A program made the position numbers and the translations under genes. Shown piece by piece: positions 45,043 to 58,915 of a stretch of DNA of 64,000 nucleotides. The DNA is taken from positions 8,990,001 through 9,054,000 of the forward strand of contig NC_071329.1 of NCBI RefSeq assembly GCF_010183535.1, given 5' to 3'. The notes below the pieces were generated by a model that did no database searches, was not told where the DNA came from, and was given only the letters and a program-made list of their open reading frames with translations. The DNA comes from Caenorhabditis remanei. Taxonomy: Eukaryota > Nematoda > Chromadorea > Rhabditida > Rhabditidae. Each line of letters opens with the position of its first letter. The first letter of the stretch is position 1.

Positions 45043-48000
45043 TGTGAAACTGCTGAAAACCAAAACTAAATGAGTATATGACGATGCGGAAAGGTTCAGT
45101 TGGAAACGAGCGCATGCCTTGATCGATTCGTCGGCAAACATATGTAGAAATCATAGTGTTGCGAGACGCAGGTGAATCGATGAACGCGTAGAAAGATTAT
45201 GGAAAAGTGAGATGAAAAGAGTAAATACAAAAGAAAACGAACGGTCGGAATAGTGGAATGTGAAAAGAGAAAGCTGACTCACAGCAGTTTTGCCTGATAA
45301 CAGAAAACAGACTAGCACGGCGAGGTGTTGGAAAAGGAAATGCTGTAAAATTACGTCAAACTATTAGAAATCAATAGTCACATATAGAAATTCATGTGGT
45401 ATTGATTGATTAACTGTAAATACGGCGAAAATTGCTGGAATATCAAATGATTGAGAAGAATGCTGGATGAATTTGACAAAAAAATATTTTTGAAAGCGGA
45501 TTACGAATAGAGCGATGTTGCTGACTTCAAAAAAAGCGAGAAAATTTGTGCAAAATACTCGAGTTTGAGATTAAAAATATCTTGGTTTCTGATAAAATAA
45601 ATAAAAATAGCTTCGGTTAAATTCAGAATTGCAGAAACTATCACCAGACGGGAAAGAAACCTGGCTCGAAGCCGAAAATTTTTTAAGTAAATAAGATTAA
45701 AAAAATATGTGAAAATAAAAGTTTGAAATTAAAAGAAAGAGCATAACACTTTTTTCATGTAAAGTTCCTTTAAAATCTATTCGACACAATTTTAGATATC
45801 AGCTCCTTATTTCTTGGAACTTATGTGTTCTCCCATGTGATAATTCAGCTAATTTCCTATTTTTTCCCCAAGTCGACTTGGCCGGAAATGAACCAAGAAG
45901 AAGAAGAATAAAACCGACAGAAAACATTCGCTATGTTAAAAAAAAGACGTTCACACCTACAACAACAAACTTATTGTAATAACAAAAGGTGTTATTTTCA
46001 AGAAGAGAATAAGAAGAAGACATATGTTTGAAGAATGGAAAGAAAGTATCTGAGTCTGGAAAAATGGGAATACTTTCTTGGATTTATCAACTCGATTATT
46101 TCCTTTTCTTCCTAGTGATTACCTTATCAGATTTAGAGAAAATATAAATATAGAACACCCGGAAAACAAGTCACAAGTCATTTCGAACCTTTCCTCCGTC
46201 TCTCTTTCTTCGATTATCTCTTCCGATTTCTTCTCAACTGATCCGTCTTTTCTCATCACATTCCGGCTGCCTTCTCATTGTCTTTCTCATCTTCAATCAA
46301 TAGAAAAAGTATTTCTCACACTTCACACCTTTTCCTCATTCTTGGATTTTCCGCCTCAAAGCACAAAGCATTCTCGAAAATCATTGTGGACCCTCTTAAT
46401 TATTAGTTTCCCGTCTGACTGATTCGTCTTTTTTTTTTGTCACCATCATCACGAAACGAACGTTGACCGATGTATCTGAATAGAAATAAACAGGTTTCGA
46501 TTCCAAATAACATGTATTAGAATAATGAGGTTGTCAACTATTCAGACTTTTCATAGAATATGTATTGGGTTACGGTAGTTTCTCGAAAAATGCAATTCGG
46601 GAGAGTGTTTTTAATATCCCAAGATAATTGATTTTTATGTCTCTTCTCGGTTTAATTTTAGTTCAATTATTTTCAATAGCTCTTCATTTTTTAAACATCC
46701 AACAGACCAGACAGATTACAAACCAACCTAGACATAAGACTCAAAACTATAATTTTACTCGAAATCGAAAGAAATCTCCTCTCAAATTTCACTGAACTCG
46801 TCAACAAATAATAAGTGACATGATAATATCTCATAGAATTCACGTGCTACATTCGAAAGTTCAGCTAACCATTAGCATCTCTCAAAACCAGTTTTCGACA
46901 GCCTAATACTTGTCGAATTCGAAGTTATTTCTGGTCACTCGTGGAATTCAACTGGAAAACATGCTAATTATCCGAAATGAAATACTTATAATTGAAAACA
47001 TGTGCTCTCTAAACTACGGTAGATTCAAATTTCCCTTCAAATAATCAAGTGACATCAGCGTTTTTCAGACCATCTCATACCAATTAAAATCGTTTTGAAG
47101 TACTGAAAAGTCAATTAATTGAATTGTAAAAGAGTTACTTCAATGACTTATTCTCTCTGTTAATGTGAGCGTTTCGTCACTGTACTCGACATCTAATCTA
47201 ACATCTCGAATATAGATCAACTCTTAAAAAAACTAATTCGAGACACGCCCAAAAAGTAATTTGACCAAATTTGTGGATTCGTTTGAAACTGTTCTCTTTA
47301 TATTCCCTGAAAACAATTAAATTCCGATGTCTCGTGGGCTGCTAATACCAATAAACAATGCAGAGAACTGTACAGAAACTAGTATTGGTGTTTATGATAC
47401 TTGTAAAACAATACATATGGAAACGAAAAAATAGGAAAAATAATAAATTTTGTCTTCTAGGAATGTAAAATTTTTGTACAATTTCCAGATAAGGAATTTC
47501 AGAATCTCGAATCTTTGCCTGAAATTTCTGAAAATTTTAGAAAAACGACCAAAAATTCAGTCAAAGTCCATTTATGTTTTTTTTTGTTGACTGCGTCTCA
47601 TTATTTTTGATTCCTACAAAAAACACTTGTTGATCACAATGGTTATTGTGGTTTGATGTTTCATTTTGACACTGATTCAATAGAGAGTTTATGAAATCTC
47701 CCAATGGAATATTCTGTGTGTTCGATGACAGTTTCAAAGTCTGAAGACGTCATGAAATAAATCCAATTAACCTTTTTTCGACACAGGTAAATTGAGTACA
47801 GGTCATCTTCTTCTCTTTTCTTCTAACCTAATCAAATGAATGTTGTTTCATTTTCTCTTTCTCCACTGACCCAAACAATCAAAATTCGAGATACACACTC
47901 ACCTCTTCATCTCTTTTTTCTTCTTCTTCTCGTTTCTCCACCTAATACAAAACTAGTTGTTATTCGGTGTATTTGTACGGGGAGACAACGTCCCCGCCTC

Positions 48001-49956
48001 TTCCATTTTCCATTCTTTTTCACCTCTCACTACTCCACTTTTTTCCCGAAAAACGAACGAAAAATGTTCTTTTTTGGACTTGAGGGCTCTTTTTCCTACT
48101 CTTCGAGCCCTCCAATTACATGTACACCCACTGAAAATTCTTCGGGGTTTTTATTCGGTTTTCGCTTTTTCTTTTTGCTTTTTCCTTGTTAAAAATAGAA
48201 TTTAATGAGTCTTCCTTTCCTCTTTTTCTTCCATATAAGCTCTTCTCTTTCTCATTTTATATCCTCATTCACTCTCCTTTCTTCTTCAATATTTCTGAAT
48301 AACTGACCTAATTTCTCTGCTAAAAAATGCATTGTCGCATCTGGAATCGGATCGTTTTCAAGTTTTATGTGAGTTGTTTACAAAGAAAAATAATGTAATG
48401 AGTGAGTTGTCGAGGAAGTGTCACTCATTCAGGAAAATGCTCTTTTTTGAGAAGATGGAGAAGAAAAAAGAAGCACAGAAACTACTTGTTATCTCTATTT
48501 GGTGGGAAATTTACAGTCATTTTGACAGAAATTTCGTTCATTTACAATAGAACAGCGTTGGCTCGGAGTACTTTTCACAACCAAAAAATACGTTTTCTTT
48601 CTTTTTAAGTAATTGCCTTGCAGCCATTGTTCAGCGACACGTTTCCATCGAAATTGTTCCAATTGTATCTTCAAATTCTCAAATTCTGAAAACGAAAAAT
48701 AATTCGGAATAGGTGATCAAATTTGATTCAAAAGTCCAAAACCACATATTGTATATATGAATTATTTCCCAAATCTCTAGAAGTCAGAAATCAAAAATCG
48801 CTCTCTACCGTGGGAATACTCCGAATACATCCTCAAAATTGAAATATTGTCAGTTTACTCAAAATCTCTTTTTCCTAGTGTCATCTATCCTTTCTTACAT
48901 CATGATACATATCCAATTATTGAAGTGGAATCCTTCTGCAAAATTCTGAATCCAACAATTATTTTGCAAATTTATGCTAAAGTAAAATCAGCACTTTTTG
49001 CTTTCTCTCTCATTTCGAAATCTCTTTTTCTATTTTTTCCGTTTCTTCCTCTGAAATCATTTCCTCAATAGAGTCGAGAGAGAACTCAACTGAATTATTT
49101 TCTTTATCAGGAACATTTCAAAAGTACATTTCTCTTTCTGATAAAACTTCTCTTCTTCTGATTATTACTTTCGGAACGTTTTGAAACCCAATTCGAAAAA
49201 CGATACGATTCAGCAAAAATGAGAAAAGAATTTCCATATTTTCTCTGAAATCATGTTTCGGAAATTTTGAAATACATTCATATTTTTATTGATGTCACAA
49301 AACGAAACCGACGTTTTCTTCTCTTTTTCTTCTCTTCTTTTCCATTCTTTACCTTTTCAAGTGTCGTTCTGAATAGAGAAAAAGAGAGAACACTGTTGAA
49401 TTTTCTGTTCGAGGAGCCAAAAATCAGATGAATCAAAGATTTTTGTCAATAATGGATTGAAATACAGTAATCTCCTAATATCATCCGTTTGAATTATGTT
49501 CCATTTTCGACCCAACAAGGTTCAATTATGAACGGAAACTATACAAAAATTGAGAGGAAAACGTTGTTTTTTAATTAGAAAACAGCTCCTTCTCCCTCCT
49601 CTTTTTGTGCTTCCTCTTCAATTTTCTCTCTCTTTTGTTGACAAACAAACAAAAGGTTCTCTCTCCCTCTCTCACTGACCTATATATTTTGATCCTTGTT
49701 TTCACTAAAGAATTATCGCAAGTTTTTTGTGCTCAACAACTTCCATATATTTTTGTTTGCCTCTCCATCTGTCTCCTCTTCGACCTCAATACTGTCTCGG
49801 ATATGAGAGACGAAATGCATCCATCTCCGGAGTCTTTATTTACGTTTCCTCCCACTTTTTTTTTGCTCTCTGTCACCTTTTCCAAAAAAAAAGAGAGTAC
49901 TTCTCCCCCTCACTTGAATTGGTCAAATGGTCTTGTCTGAAAATGGGAATATTCAG
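45043..49956. other. Long intergenic region (4.9 kb)
   Basis: Divergent upstream regions of ccm-3 (left) and the polytopic membrane protein gene (right). AT-rich, with CT-rich runs at 46170-46420, 47870-48250 and 49560-49910. Open frames there are low-complexity Ser/Phe/Leu products of those runs. I saw no coding gene, tRNA or transposon. Confidence 0.5.
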
Positions 49957-52786
49957 ATGAAAAATGACCGGAAGTACTGGTATTTTCTACTTGTACTTGG
50001 AGCACTTGCTCTACTCAATGCAATTGTTTCGACAATGATGAAGCCGTTTGAATTGATGCAGTAAGTTGATTTCGATACTGAAAAATCTGAAAAATGATTT
50101 GAAAAGTTCAGTCATTTCTCTGTCATCAATATTCATTGGATCAACACAATTACACTATTAGCTGGAATTTCCCCATTCGTTTTCCCGCAAAAAACTTTGA
50201 AGTGAGTTTTATTTTATTTTGAAGTCAGAATGAGAGCTGATTTGTTGTTTGGAATTATAAAAACTTTTTTAAATATAAAAATAGTAGATGATTTCCAGAT
50301 CTGAAACAGCGATTGTTGTGGTGAATATTCTCAGTTTCTGTATTTGTATCAGTTGTGCATTTGCTGATCTTGGAAATCTCGCAATTAAATCATTTGGACA
50401 ACCGAATAACACTGGATTTTTCTCCAATTTTTTCAGTGATGATGAGATTGAAACGGTTGGTTTATCTTACCAGTTGTATTTCTTTCTTCGTTTAAAATTT
50501 CTCTAAAATTGAATTGTACCATTGAAGGAAATCCCCCAACCATCGAAGGAAATATCGGAACACCTTGCCAAGTTGGCTCAAAAATTTGTTAGTTTTGTCG
50601 ATTACCCGCTTTAACACAAATGCTTTATTGCTTTTTTATTACTGTCTTACTCTTGTCTTGTCCGTCCGAAATCGCTTTTTTCATTTTTTTTCAAAAGGGA
50701 TTCAGAAATCTCACAACTCCGCTTAAATGGCACTAATTGTTTCATTTTCTGTTTAATATTTTTCTAATTCTTGGAATATTTTCAGAGAGACCATCTAATG
50801 GTATACAACTGCCTCGACTTGGCAATATGTGTTCTCGCTGCATGCATCTCTCATAAACTGATTGTAAATCGTATTGAAGCATCTCCGAATGTACATTTGG
50901 TCAGTTTCATGTGTCTCTCCTCCTATTCAAATATAAATATTACAGACGGATAGTCGCCGATTCCAAGGTTATGGAGTTGCATTGATCATAATGACAGTCA
51001 CGGGAATCGTGAATCATATGTGGCAACGGATTATTATGGTTAATCATAAGCAAGCAATATTTCTCGATATGCATACAATTGATGAGTTCTCATGGCTTGT
51101 CATCAATCTGGCTACAGGAATTTTTGTATTCCTCTCATCGAAATCGAATCAAATCGTTCAAAGTGTATCGTTCGCTCTGTCAGGAGCCACTATTTATCCT
51201 TCATTTTTCTACGCTTGGTTAGATTACAGGTTGGGTTAATCAAGTTTCACAGCAATCACTGTTTCTTTTTTCCAGAATAATGACATCTGCTCATTCGAAT
51301 TTCCTATTCCGTCAAGCCATCACATCTCTCGTGATCTCGATTCCTCATATGTTTGTTCTTCTGACAATTTTCCTCACTTTCATCGTAAGTTTTCTCTTTT
51401 TCTTCATTTTTTTGGTATAATTCATACCTATTCAGATGACACGACGAGATGCAACACGAGTACAATTGACTCATTTGAATAAGTTAATCTTCACAGGATT
51501 CTCAGTTTTCTTCCTGATTATTTCGTTATCTCTCATCAATGTCAACTTGTATGCTCTTTTCACCAAACAGTTTTACAAGATTTTTCATAGCAGTGAGCAG
51601 AAAGTGAGTACCTTCTTAAAAGGGAGATTATAAAAACTGCAACTGTTTTCAGCTACCATTCCTCACCGCATTCCTGTCACTGTTCACAGGATTAAGTGTT
51701 GCCAGCAGGTTCAATTACATCACAATTGCATCCTCATTAGTCATAGGAATCCTGGCTATAAATGCCACTTACTTGCACATTTTTTCCTATATTTATCTGC
51801 AAATTAATGGATATTTCATCGATGGAACAAGCTCAGAATTCCTCGTTTTGCCAGCTGACAAATATGATAATGGAACTGAAAGTGAGTTTTTTTAAAGTTT
51901 TTGGTAGACTTTCAAGTTATTATTTTAGCATCAAGTGTGCATACAATCGAGACTTCTTTGAATGTGATTTCATTCGTTGGATCGAGTGTTCTTGTTTTGT
52001 TCCTAGCTTATTTGGCAAGGTATATTAAGTTGTTTCCACTTAGGAAACCCAAATTTTTCATTTCCAGAACTGCTCTCCCGCCACCTGACACCTCTGAAGA
52101 CTCAGCAGAAGAGCTTGTTGCGAAGAAAAGATATGAAAAGAAAGTTCTCGGACTTGGAGTTGTAATGCTCTTCTCTGCTGTATTTGTACTTTCTCTGGCC
52201 TTTTATGTCTTCTTTAGAACTCATAGTCCACATCCTTTAGTCACAATATATTCACAATTATTTCACGTCGTTCTGGCTTTATCCATCACATCATATGCAC
52301 TATTTCAAGTGAGTTTCAATTCTTTCTGGATTTGTGATACGTTGAAAATTTTCAGGTTCTCGTAGCAGAGCACCTTGCAAAATATCCACTTTTGTCGTGT
52401 TCTCTCATCATTTTGTCCGTAATCAGAGCATTGGATATTCTGACGCAAATCGACTACAAAGACATTGGAAATCAGCCGGTGACGTGGACAATTCATGCAC
52501 TCGTGGAGTACATGGCTATATTTTGTAAGTCTGCAATTAATGAGGTACAATATTTATATAAATCATAATTTTTTCAGTCCACTTTGCCACAATCGCAATA
52601 ATTTTCCGTATCGAAGGAGCTGGTCGGCCTCTCATAGAACCTGCTGAGGTAGCCAACTCAATATCTTCTCTTCACAAGAATACTTTTTTTCAGATTCCAA
52701 TGTCATTTGAGAATCCACTTGGTAATGCGACAGATGAAAACGGGTACATCATGTTGCGAACTGCTGAAAATGAGCAAGCAGATTGA
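49957..52786 (+). CDS. Polytopic membrane protein, family unknown
   Basis: Thirteen exons: 49957-50060, 50112-50201, 50299-50455, 50786-50899, 50946-51229, 51276-51384, 51436-51603, 51653-51881, 51929-52019, 52068-52308, 52356-52524, 52578-52648, 52694-52786 (stop TGA); 639 residues. Roughly 14-16 hydrophobic helices run along almost the whole chain, starting with YWYFLLVLGALALLNAIVST and ending near EYMAIFFHFATIAIIFRI, with a short cytoplasmic-looking tail. One larger hydrophilic loop holds LPPPDTSEDSAEELVAKKRY. I do not recognise the family: it lacks obvious transporter or receptor signatures. The 48-base intron 52020-52067 is open in frame, so 16 residues could be retained. The ATG follows an ATATTCAG acceptor, probably for trans-splicing. 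Confidence 0.85.
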
Positions 52787-52933
52787 TAACTTACTCGAGT
52801 AGTCATAATTAGTAATTCATTCCTTTTTCCCTTCTTCCCACTCTTCAATTTCAGTCAATTTTTCCAAACCATGAGATCTCCCCACGTGTTGCCAAAAACA
52901 TAATTATGAACTTGTCACGTCTTCAGTTTTGTA

Positions 52934-52939
52934 AATAAA
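52934..52939 (+). terminator. AATAAA poly(A) signal of the polytopic membrane protein gene
   Basis: AATAAA lies 148 bases after the stop and only 34 bases before the ATG of the next gene, so the two transcription units almost touch. Confidence 0.6.
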
Positions 52940-52972
52940 ATCATTCATTTTGTATTCGATTTCAATCTGAAA

Positions 52973-54965
52973 ATGGCAGCAGCACCGCCAGCTCCGAAGC
53001 CAAAAGAAAAGGGTCCGGCATGCAAGTTATCGTCAATAATCAACGGACAATTTGTGGTATGAAATGCTATTTGAAGATATTTGTGGATTGACCAGAAGTC
53101 AAATACGAAATGACTCATCTTAGAGTTCATTTAGTTTCTTCCATTTTCCGCCTTTTCAGATGGTCCAAATGCTTGGAAAAGGTGGCTACGGAGTAGTGTA
53201 CGAAGTGATTCGTCGTGACTCTCCGAGTGTTCGATTCGCCTGTAAAGCTGAGTTGGCACTTGCACATAATAATCTGAAAACAGAGTGGGATCTGATGACA
53301 TTACTAAAGGATAACAAATCGAAACACAACATTATCGGAATTGAATTGGGAAGTGAAAGGAACTACAACTACATTGTCATGCATCTTGTGGGTCCATCGT
53401 TGGCCGACTTACGGAAGTATATTCCTAGTAAGGTAGGTTAATTGGGTAGTTTGTATTGGAATATTCCAATAATTAGATTTTTATTCGCTGAATAAAATTA
53501 GATATCTGGTTCACGTCCTTGATCGAAAAACTAAGATGTTCGTATTCCAGACATTCACCTTGTACACTACAACAGTTTGTGGAATTCAATGCTTCGATTC
53601 GTTAGTGGAAATTCAAAAACTAGGGTGAATCTTGGAATTTTCTTTCTTAATATTCATAGTTTCACGATTTCAGATACATTCATCGAGACGTGAAACCATC
53701 GAATTTTGCAATTGGAGTACTCGGATCAGATGAAGAGAAATTGGTTTATGTTCTGGATTTTGGATTGTGCCGAAATATGTTTGTACGTTGTTTCATTATG
53801 ATGTTCTCATCATTTCATGTATAATCTTTTCCAGAATAAGAGCAAAGAGCTCCGAAAGCCACGTATGAAGGCTCCTTTCCGTGGAACCATTCCATATTGT
53901 TCTCTGAATATTCATCAAAGAATGGAACCGGGACGACACGACGACTTCTGGTCACTTCTCTACATGATGATCGAGTTTCATTTATCAGATTTACCATGGG
54001 AAAACATGACGAAAGAGAATACGAAGAAAGAAAAGGAGTCAAAAATTGATTCGCTTCTGGCAAAATGTCCCCCAGAATTTCAGATGATTCGATGCTATTT
54101 GTTGACATTGTGCTATTCGAGAGAGCCTGGTTAGAATTGGCAAAGTAAAAGATTGAAAGAAATGTCTAGTATTTCAGATTATGCAAAAATTCGTGGAGTT
54201 CTTTGTCAAATAATGATTACTAATAAGTTCACCCCGGATATGCCACTTGATTGGCAAAACGGAGGACCGTATGAGAACATTTTCAAGCCATTAGCTTCGT
54301 GAGTTTTCACTTTCAAAGCTGAAGAAACGAATATATCGATGCATTTCAGAGCAGTCAAGCACAAAAGAAGCAAACAGAAAGTGAGTTTGGCGGAACTTTT
54401 GGATCTTCCAAAACCTGGGACAGCTCCACTTTACACTGAAAAAGACTTTCCGCACCCAGGAGAACTGGAACAACCGAGAGACGAATCAGTCTCAAAAAGT
54501 GATGATACTATTATTGAGAAAGATGGACCACCACCAGCACCGAAACCCGCTCCGAAGCCAATTATTCATCCAGCGCCGGTTAAAACTTCAGGGGAGAATC
54601 ATCACAAACCGGGAACTACAATCAGTATGAAACCAGCCGTTCCTCGTTCAGCCGGAGAGCATAACAGTGTGAAACCGGTGGCTCCTGCAAGTTCAGTATT
54701 AACTCGTTCACCTACTGGACACCATTTGAGTCTGAAACCGGTCACACTGACTCCACGTCCTCCTGGTGAAATACGTCAAAGTGTGAGAAGAACGGCGACG
54801 GTTACTCCACGTGCAAAGTCCGATAACGATTCATTGAAGCCGGCTGCTGTTTCGTTGAAGCCGGCTGTTTCTACAATGACTACGAAAGCTCAACATCCAA
54901 CACCACCGCTAGCTGGATCAATGGCTGCTCCAGCAATGACAATGCCTCCGTTTAAGAAGTTATAG
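52973..54965 (+). CDS. TTBK/CK1-like protein kinase with Pro-rich tail
   Basis: Seven exons: 52973-53056, 53160-53432, 53551-53624, 53674-53782, 53835-54129, 54178-54298, 54350-54965 (stop TAG); 523 residues. The kinase domain resembles the nematode-expanded tau-tubulin-kinase-like CK1 group: glycine loop GKGGYGVVYE (33-42), FACKAE lysine, HRDVKPSNFAIG (from 147), DFG (172-174), and GTIPYCSLNIHQRMEPGRHD in place of the APE region. Key catalytic residues are present, so it is probably active. Exon 3 was ended at 53624 because this gives the expected helix before HRD. The last exon encodes a Pro/Ala-rich tail with repeated S-x-K-P motifs. Many relatives are sperm-expressed. The start is 186 bases after the upstream gene's stop. 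Confidence 0.88.
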
Positions 54966-56345
54966 AAATCTGAGATTTGAATAAACATATTTTATCGTGG
55001 AAATAGTTTATGAGTTGGCCATGGTCCCTTCCGTGAAACATAGCATTCTAATTGAAATCCCTCATCTTCCGTATTGGTTCAAGTGTCAAAACACCACGTG
55101 TTGCGTTGTTGCACTTTAGTTATACAACCTCCCAATTACAATAGAATGGGAGAATTCAAAAGAAGGGGCTCGTCGTTTCCCGAATCATCTTGTTTCTTTT
55201 CTTCTTCTTCTCGAGAAGACACGCATTCACAATACAAAAGGAAGAAGAGCGTTATACGATCGAGTCTCTACCTTTTGCTATTGTTGGAAGAAGGATGGGA
55301 CGGTTGTCTATGTATATGCATGTGTGTGCACGACGGACAGGGCAAGGGCAAAAACGACCCCCGGTGTCTCGGTCACTAATTACAGTGTGCAAGGACGAAT
55401 CGGATGAACGAATGAACGAAGACTTTTGAAGAAGTAGGGGATGACGATGACAGAAAGAGAGAAGGGACACATTACACAAATCAACTTGAAGTTCGCGCCC
55501 ATATTGTTTCGCGCAAATTGAGAGAGAATGATGTATGTTTTATGGTATTAGGAGTCCTCGAGAAAGGTGAGATGAGGATTTGAACCTTGACAGAAATTGG
55601 GAATGGAATGAAAGGGCAGATGGCAAAGGTTGGGTTACTGTAAGTGGGAGGTGTCGGATTTCTCTGAAATTTTAGTTTTTCAATGTTTAGAGATTACAAG
55701 TTTAGTTTCGAAAAGTTTCAAAACTATCATACAATGGAATGTTAGGCTTATTTTGATAATGTGCGTTCCAATCAAAATGATTCTCCAGCCCAAGTCTCCT
55801 GATTCTCCTTCAGAACCCATTATTCAAGTACTGCATCTTTTCACATATAATCTGAACATTTTGAATCCCGAAGTTCAAACAGTTTAATCCACTTCTCTAT
55901 TCAACTTGAGTTTTGAATCCATCCTTACATTCCAAATGGCAACATCCTCATAAGAGTTTGAACCTCTCGAGAACTTTCTAAACGTTTGAATACAGTTCAT
56001 CAAGAGAGTACTTACCTATTTTCCAATTACTTTCCAAGATCATTTTATGATTCATTTCACCCGATGAAACTCCTATCGAAACCCCTTTTACGGAAGTACG
56101 ATACTGGATCTTCATTTCATTCAATATCCATGTAAACTAGGTCTATGAGTTGCACAAACAGTGGATCGTCTCCTTCTTTTTTCCCTTCTTTTTACTCCAC
56201 AAATCTTCATACAAACACAAGAAGACACAAGTGGGCGGAGTCTGTTTCGCGGAAAAGACGTGGTAACCTCCTTAGAAAGAAGACATGCGCACGCATTTCT
56301 AAGCGCATGTCCACGAGTACAGTCCTGTTAGGTTTGCACTCATAA
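54966..56345. other. Intergenic region
   Basis: 1.4 kb between the kinase gene and the ZP gene. It contains a GC-richer patch at 55290-55400 but no convincing frame, and the promoter of the ZP gene. Confidence 0.5.
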
Positions 56346-58915
56346 ATGATCTTGTTTTCTATTCTGTTTCTTAGAATTTTATTGAGTGTGAGTTTCACCT
56401 TTTTTAAAACGAAAGTAGTGAATATAATGTAGTTTTTGGAAAAGAAACTGTAAATCTTTGACTGAGAGTTTAGTCGAAAGAAACCAAGAATATTTGTCAT
56501 TTTTACGACTTCGTATCAGGAAATGACGAAGATGATAATTTTCAAAGCCAAGTTTTTTCTAGAATTGTTCCGTTTTTAAACCGGGCAAAAGACTGTTTCT
56601 CAATAACATTATTTTTCTGAAATAAGAAAGTTCCAAAAACCATAATTAGTTAAAAATGATTTTTCCACAATTGAAAATTCTCAGTTCCAAACTAAATCTC
56701 AATTTTTGACTTTCCCAGATACCAGAATCAAACGGAGCAAAAAGTCAATCGGCGTTTGACAATGCGATAATTGGTGGGTCTCGAGATCTTTTCATTTATT
56801 TTCTTTTTCACCCTCCAATCATTCTCATTCTTTTTGTTTCTTCCAGGTCAACCATCTATTTCTTGTCAACGTGACCGAATTGTTATTGAAGTGATCACTG
56901 AACGTTTATTCACTGGAAAAGTGTTCGTCAAAGGAGATTATGCGAATCCACAATGCACAAAAACGTTTCGAAATGGAGTGGTGACAAGTGAAAAAGTCTC
57001 GAATGATGAGAAACCATTTCTCGGAACAGTCAAAAAGTCAAGAGAACCTTATGTCGAGAATCAGAGAACAACTTCTGAAACTGATTTAGATATTTTCGAT
57101 CCTTGTCCAAACCCTTCGAATCCAAACTGCAAATCGAATTCAGAGAAACTGGAAACTCATGAAAACGATCTAAACACTCCACCCGATATCGCGAGTTTCG
57201 TTCTTCCACCAAAGAATGAAACTTCATTCAAATCCACGTCAGAAGAGGAAGACGAATGGCACGGAGTTGGAGGAGTTTCGACTGAAGGAAATGGAGTTTT
57301 CGGAGGGACTCGAGGAGAAGAATTGAGAGTTTTCGGAAAACAAGGAGGTGGAGGAAATTCTGCGACAACTAGGAGTAGACCTGGACCGACTGCGTCGTGA
57401 GTTTTCACTTTTTGAATTCGAGAAAAAACTGCGATTAGAAACATTTTTCCTTTTCGATAAACTTTAGTGAACATTAGAGTTCAGGACCCGGATTCTCGAA
57501 TACCTCATGAAAACTTTGTAAAACTAGGGACGCAGAGTATATTTATTCTTTCCGAAACAGTGAGAGACTTCATCTGAAAACTTCGCAACGCTGAGTCATG
57601 TCCCGTCAAAATAATTTGTTTGAAATGTCCATTTCTAGACCTGTATCATCTGACTGCCCTCCTCCAACAACGTGCGAACCGTGTTCTTGTGAAGAAAGAA
57701 GATCCCGAAGAGCAACGAATTCGATTCGTTTAGAAGTTCCACTCAATTCTTGTAATACGAAGCGTGATCGAAAGGTGAGATATTCTTCATACTTAGTTTC
57801 TGGAATTCCGCATGTTATACGGATGTCTCAATTATATCCCCATTACATCCGGTTTTTTTGTATTTGGAAAGCGTTTCCTTTCAATGAAAACGACCATGTA
57901 TTGAACCACTAGAATTGATGTTTCAAGGATACGTGGAAATTCACTTTCTGGGTCACATCTTCCTCTTTTTACAGCTGAATCCTCCATCAGTTGTTGTCTC
58001 GTTGATTGCCGTTGTTTCATTTCATGATAGTTTTATCACAAAATTGGATAAAGCATATCATATCCAGTGTGCATATGCTGAAGCTGAGAAGACAGTTAGC
58101 ACTGATTTGGATGTAAAGTGAGTTCTTTTTGAATTGAATCATCTCGAATAAAACTATTACAGTATGAATGACGAGCAGGAAATCAACGGAACAATGGAAC
58201 CACCATCTTGTGATTACTTGATATCTGATAGTAATGGTAACTCAGTACAAAATAGTCTTGTGGGTGAACTGGTGAGGCATCAATGGAGTTGTAAAGGAGG
58301 AATTGCATCAAAACTGAAAATGTTGGTGCATCAATGTTTCGTAAAAGACGGAGCAGGTCAACAGTTCGAAGTGATTGATGAACATGGATGCACTCTTGAT
58401 CGCATTATGCTTCAAACTCCAACTTATTCAAAAGATGGAATGACTGCTCAAGTGGATGCATATATATTCAAGTTCCCTGATCGATCCACTGTGGATTTCA
58501 GATGTACAATCACATTCTGTTCAGTGGATGATGCTGAATGTCAGATTATGACAGTGAGCTCTGAACTATAATTCAACTAAACTAATCCATGTTTTTTCAG
58601 CCTCCAAAATGCGATATAAATAATAATTTACTCCGAAGAAAGAGGTCAACACATGGATTGTCTTCAATGTCTCTTCATGCCAACAGTCTCACCGTATTTG
58701 ATATAGATTCTTCTAAATCTGATACGAATCAACTACTTCCAACACCTTCATTTTTACGAAAAACACTGAAAGAATATGAGAGCACTTTCTGTGTTTCAGT
58801 TGCCAGTTTTGGTATCTTGATATCTGCTTCGACGTTCTTTGCAACTATTTCTCTTGGTGTTATTTTCAGTTACATCTTTCTCCGTTTTAATCATAAATTA
58901 ACTATTGATGACTGA
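56346..58915 (+). CDS. Cuticlin-like ZP-domain protein
   Basis: Seven exons: 56346-56387, 56719-56773, 56847-57396, 57639-57774, 57975-58117, 58163-58553, 58601-58915 (stop TGA); 543 residues. Exon 1 is a proposed signal peptide (MILFSILFLRILLS, phase 0; the weakest part of the model). The ZP domain starts with ISCQRDRIVIEVITERLFTG and NPQC, and continues with LNSC, FHDSFITKLDKAYHIQC, DEHGCTLD and CTITFC. A furin-type site RRKRS (about 451-455) precedes a C-terminal membrane segment, as expected for secreted, cleaved ZP matrix proteins of the worm cuticle (cut/cutl family). About 150 residues of acidic then Gly-rich disordered sequence interrupt the ZP-N half between its second and third Cys. 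Confidence 0.88.

Noticed and set aside
46078..48205. Ser/Phe/Leu-rich frames in the 45-50 kb gap
   Set aside because: They follow CT-rich runs, mostly lack ATG starts and have no splice sites or domains.
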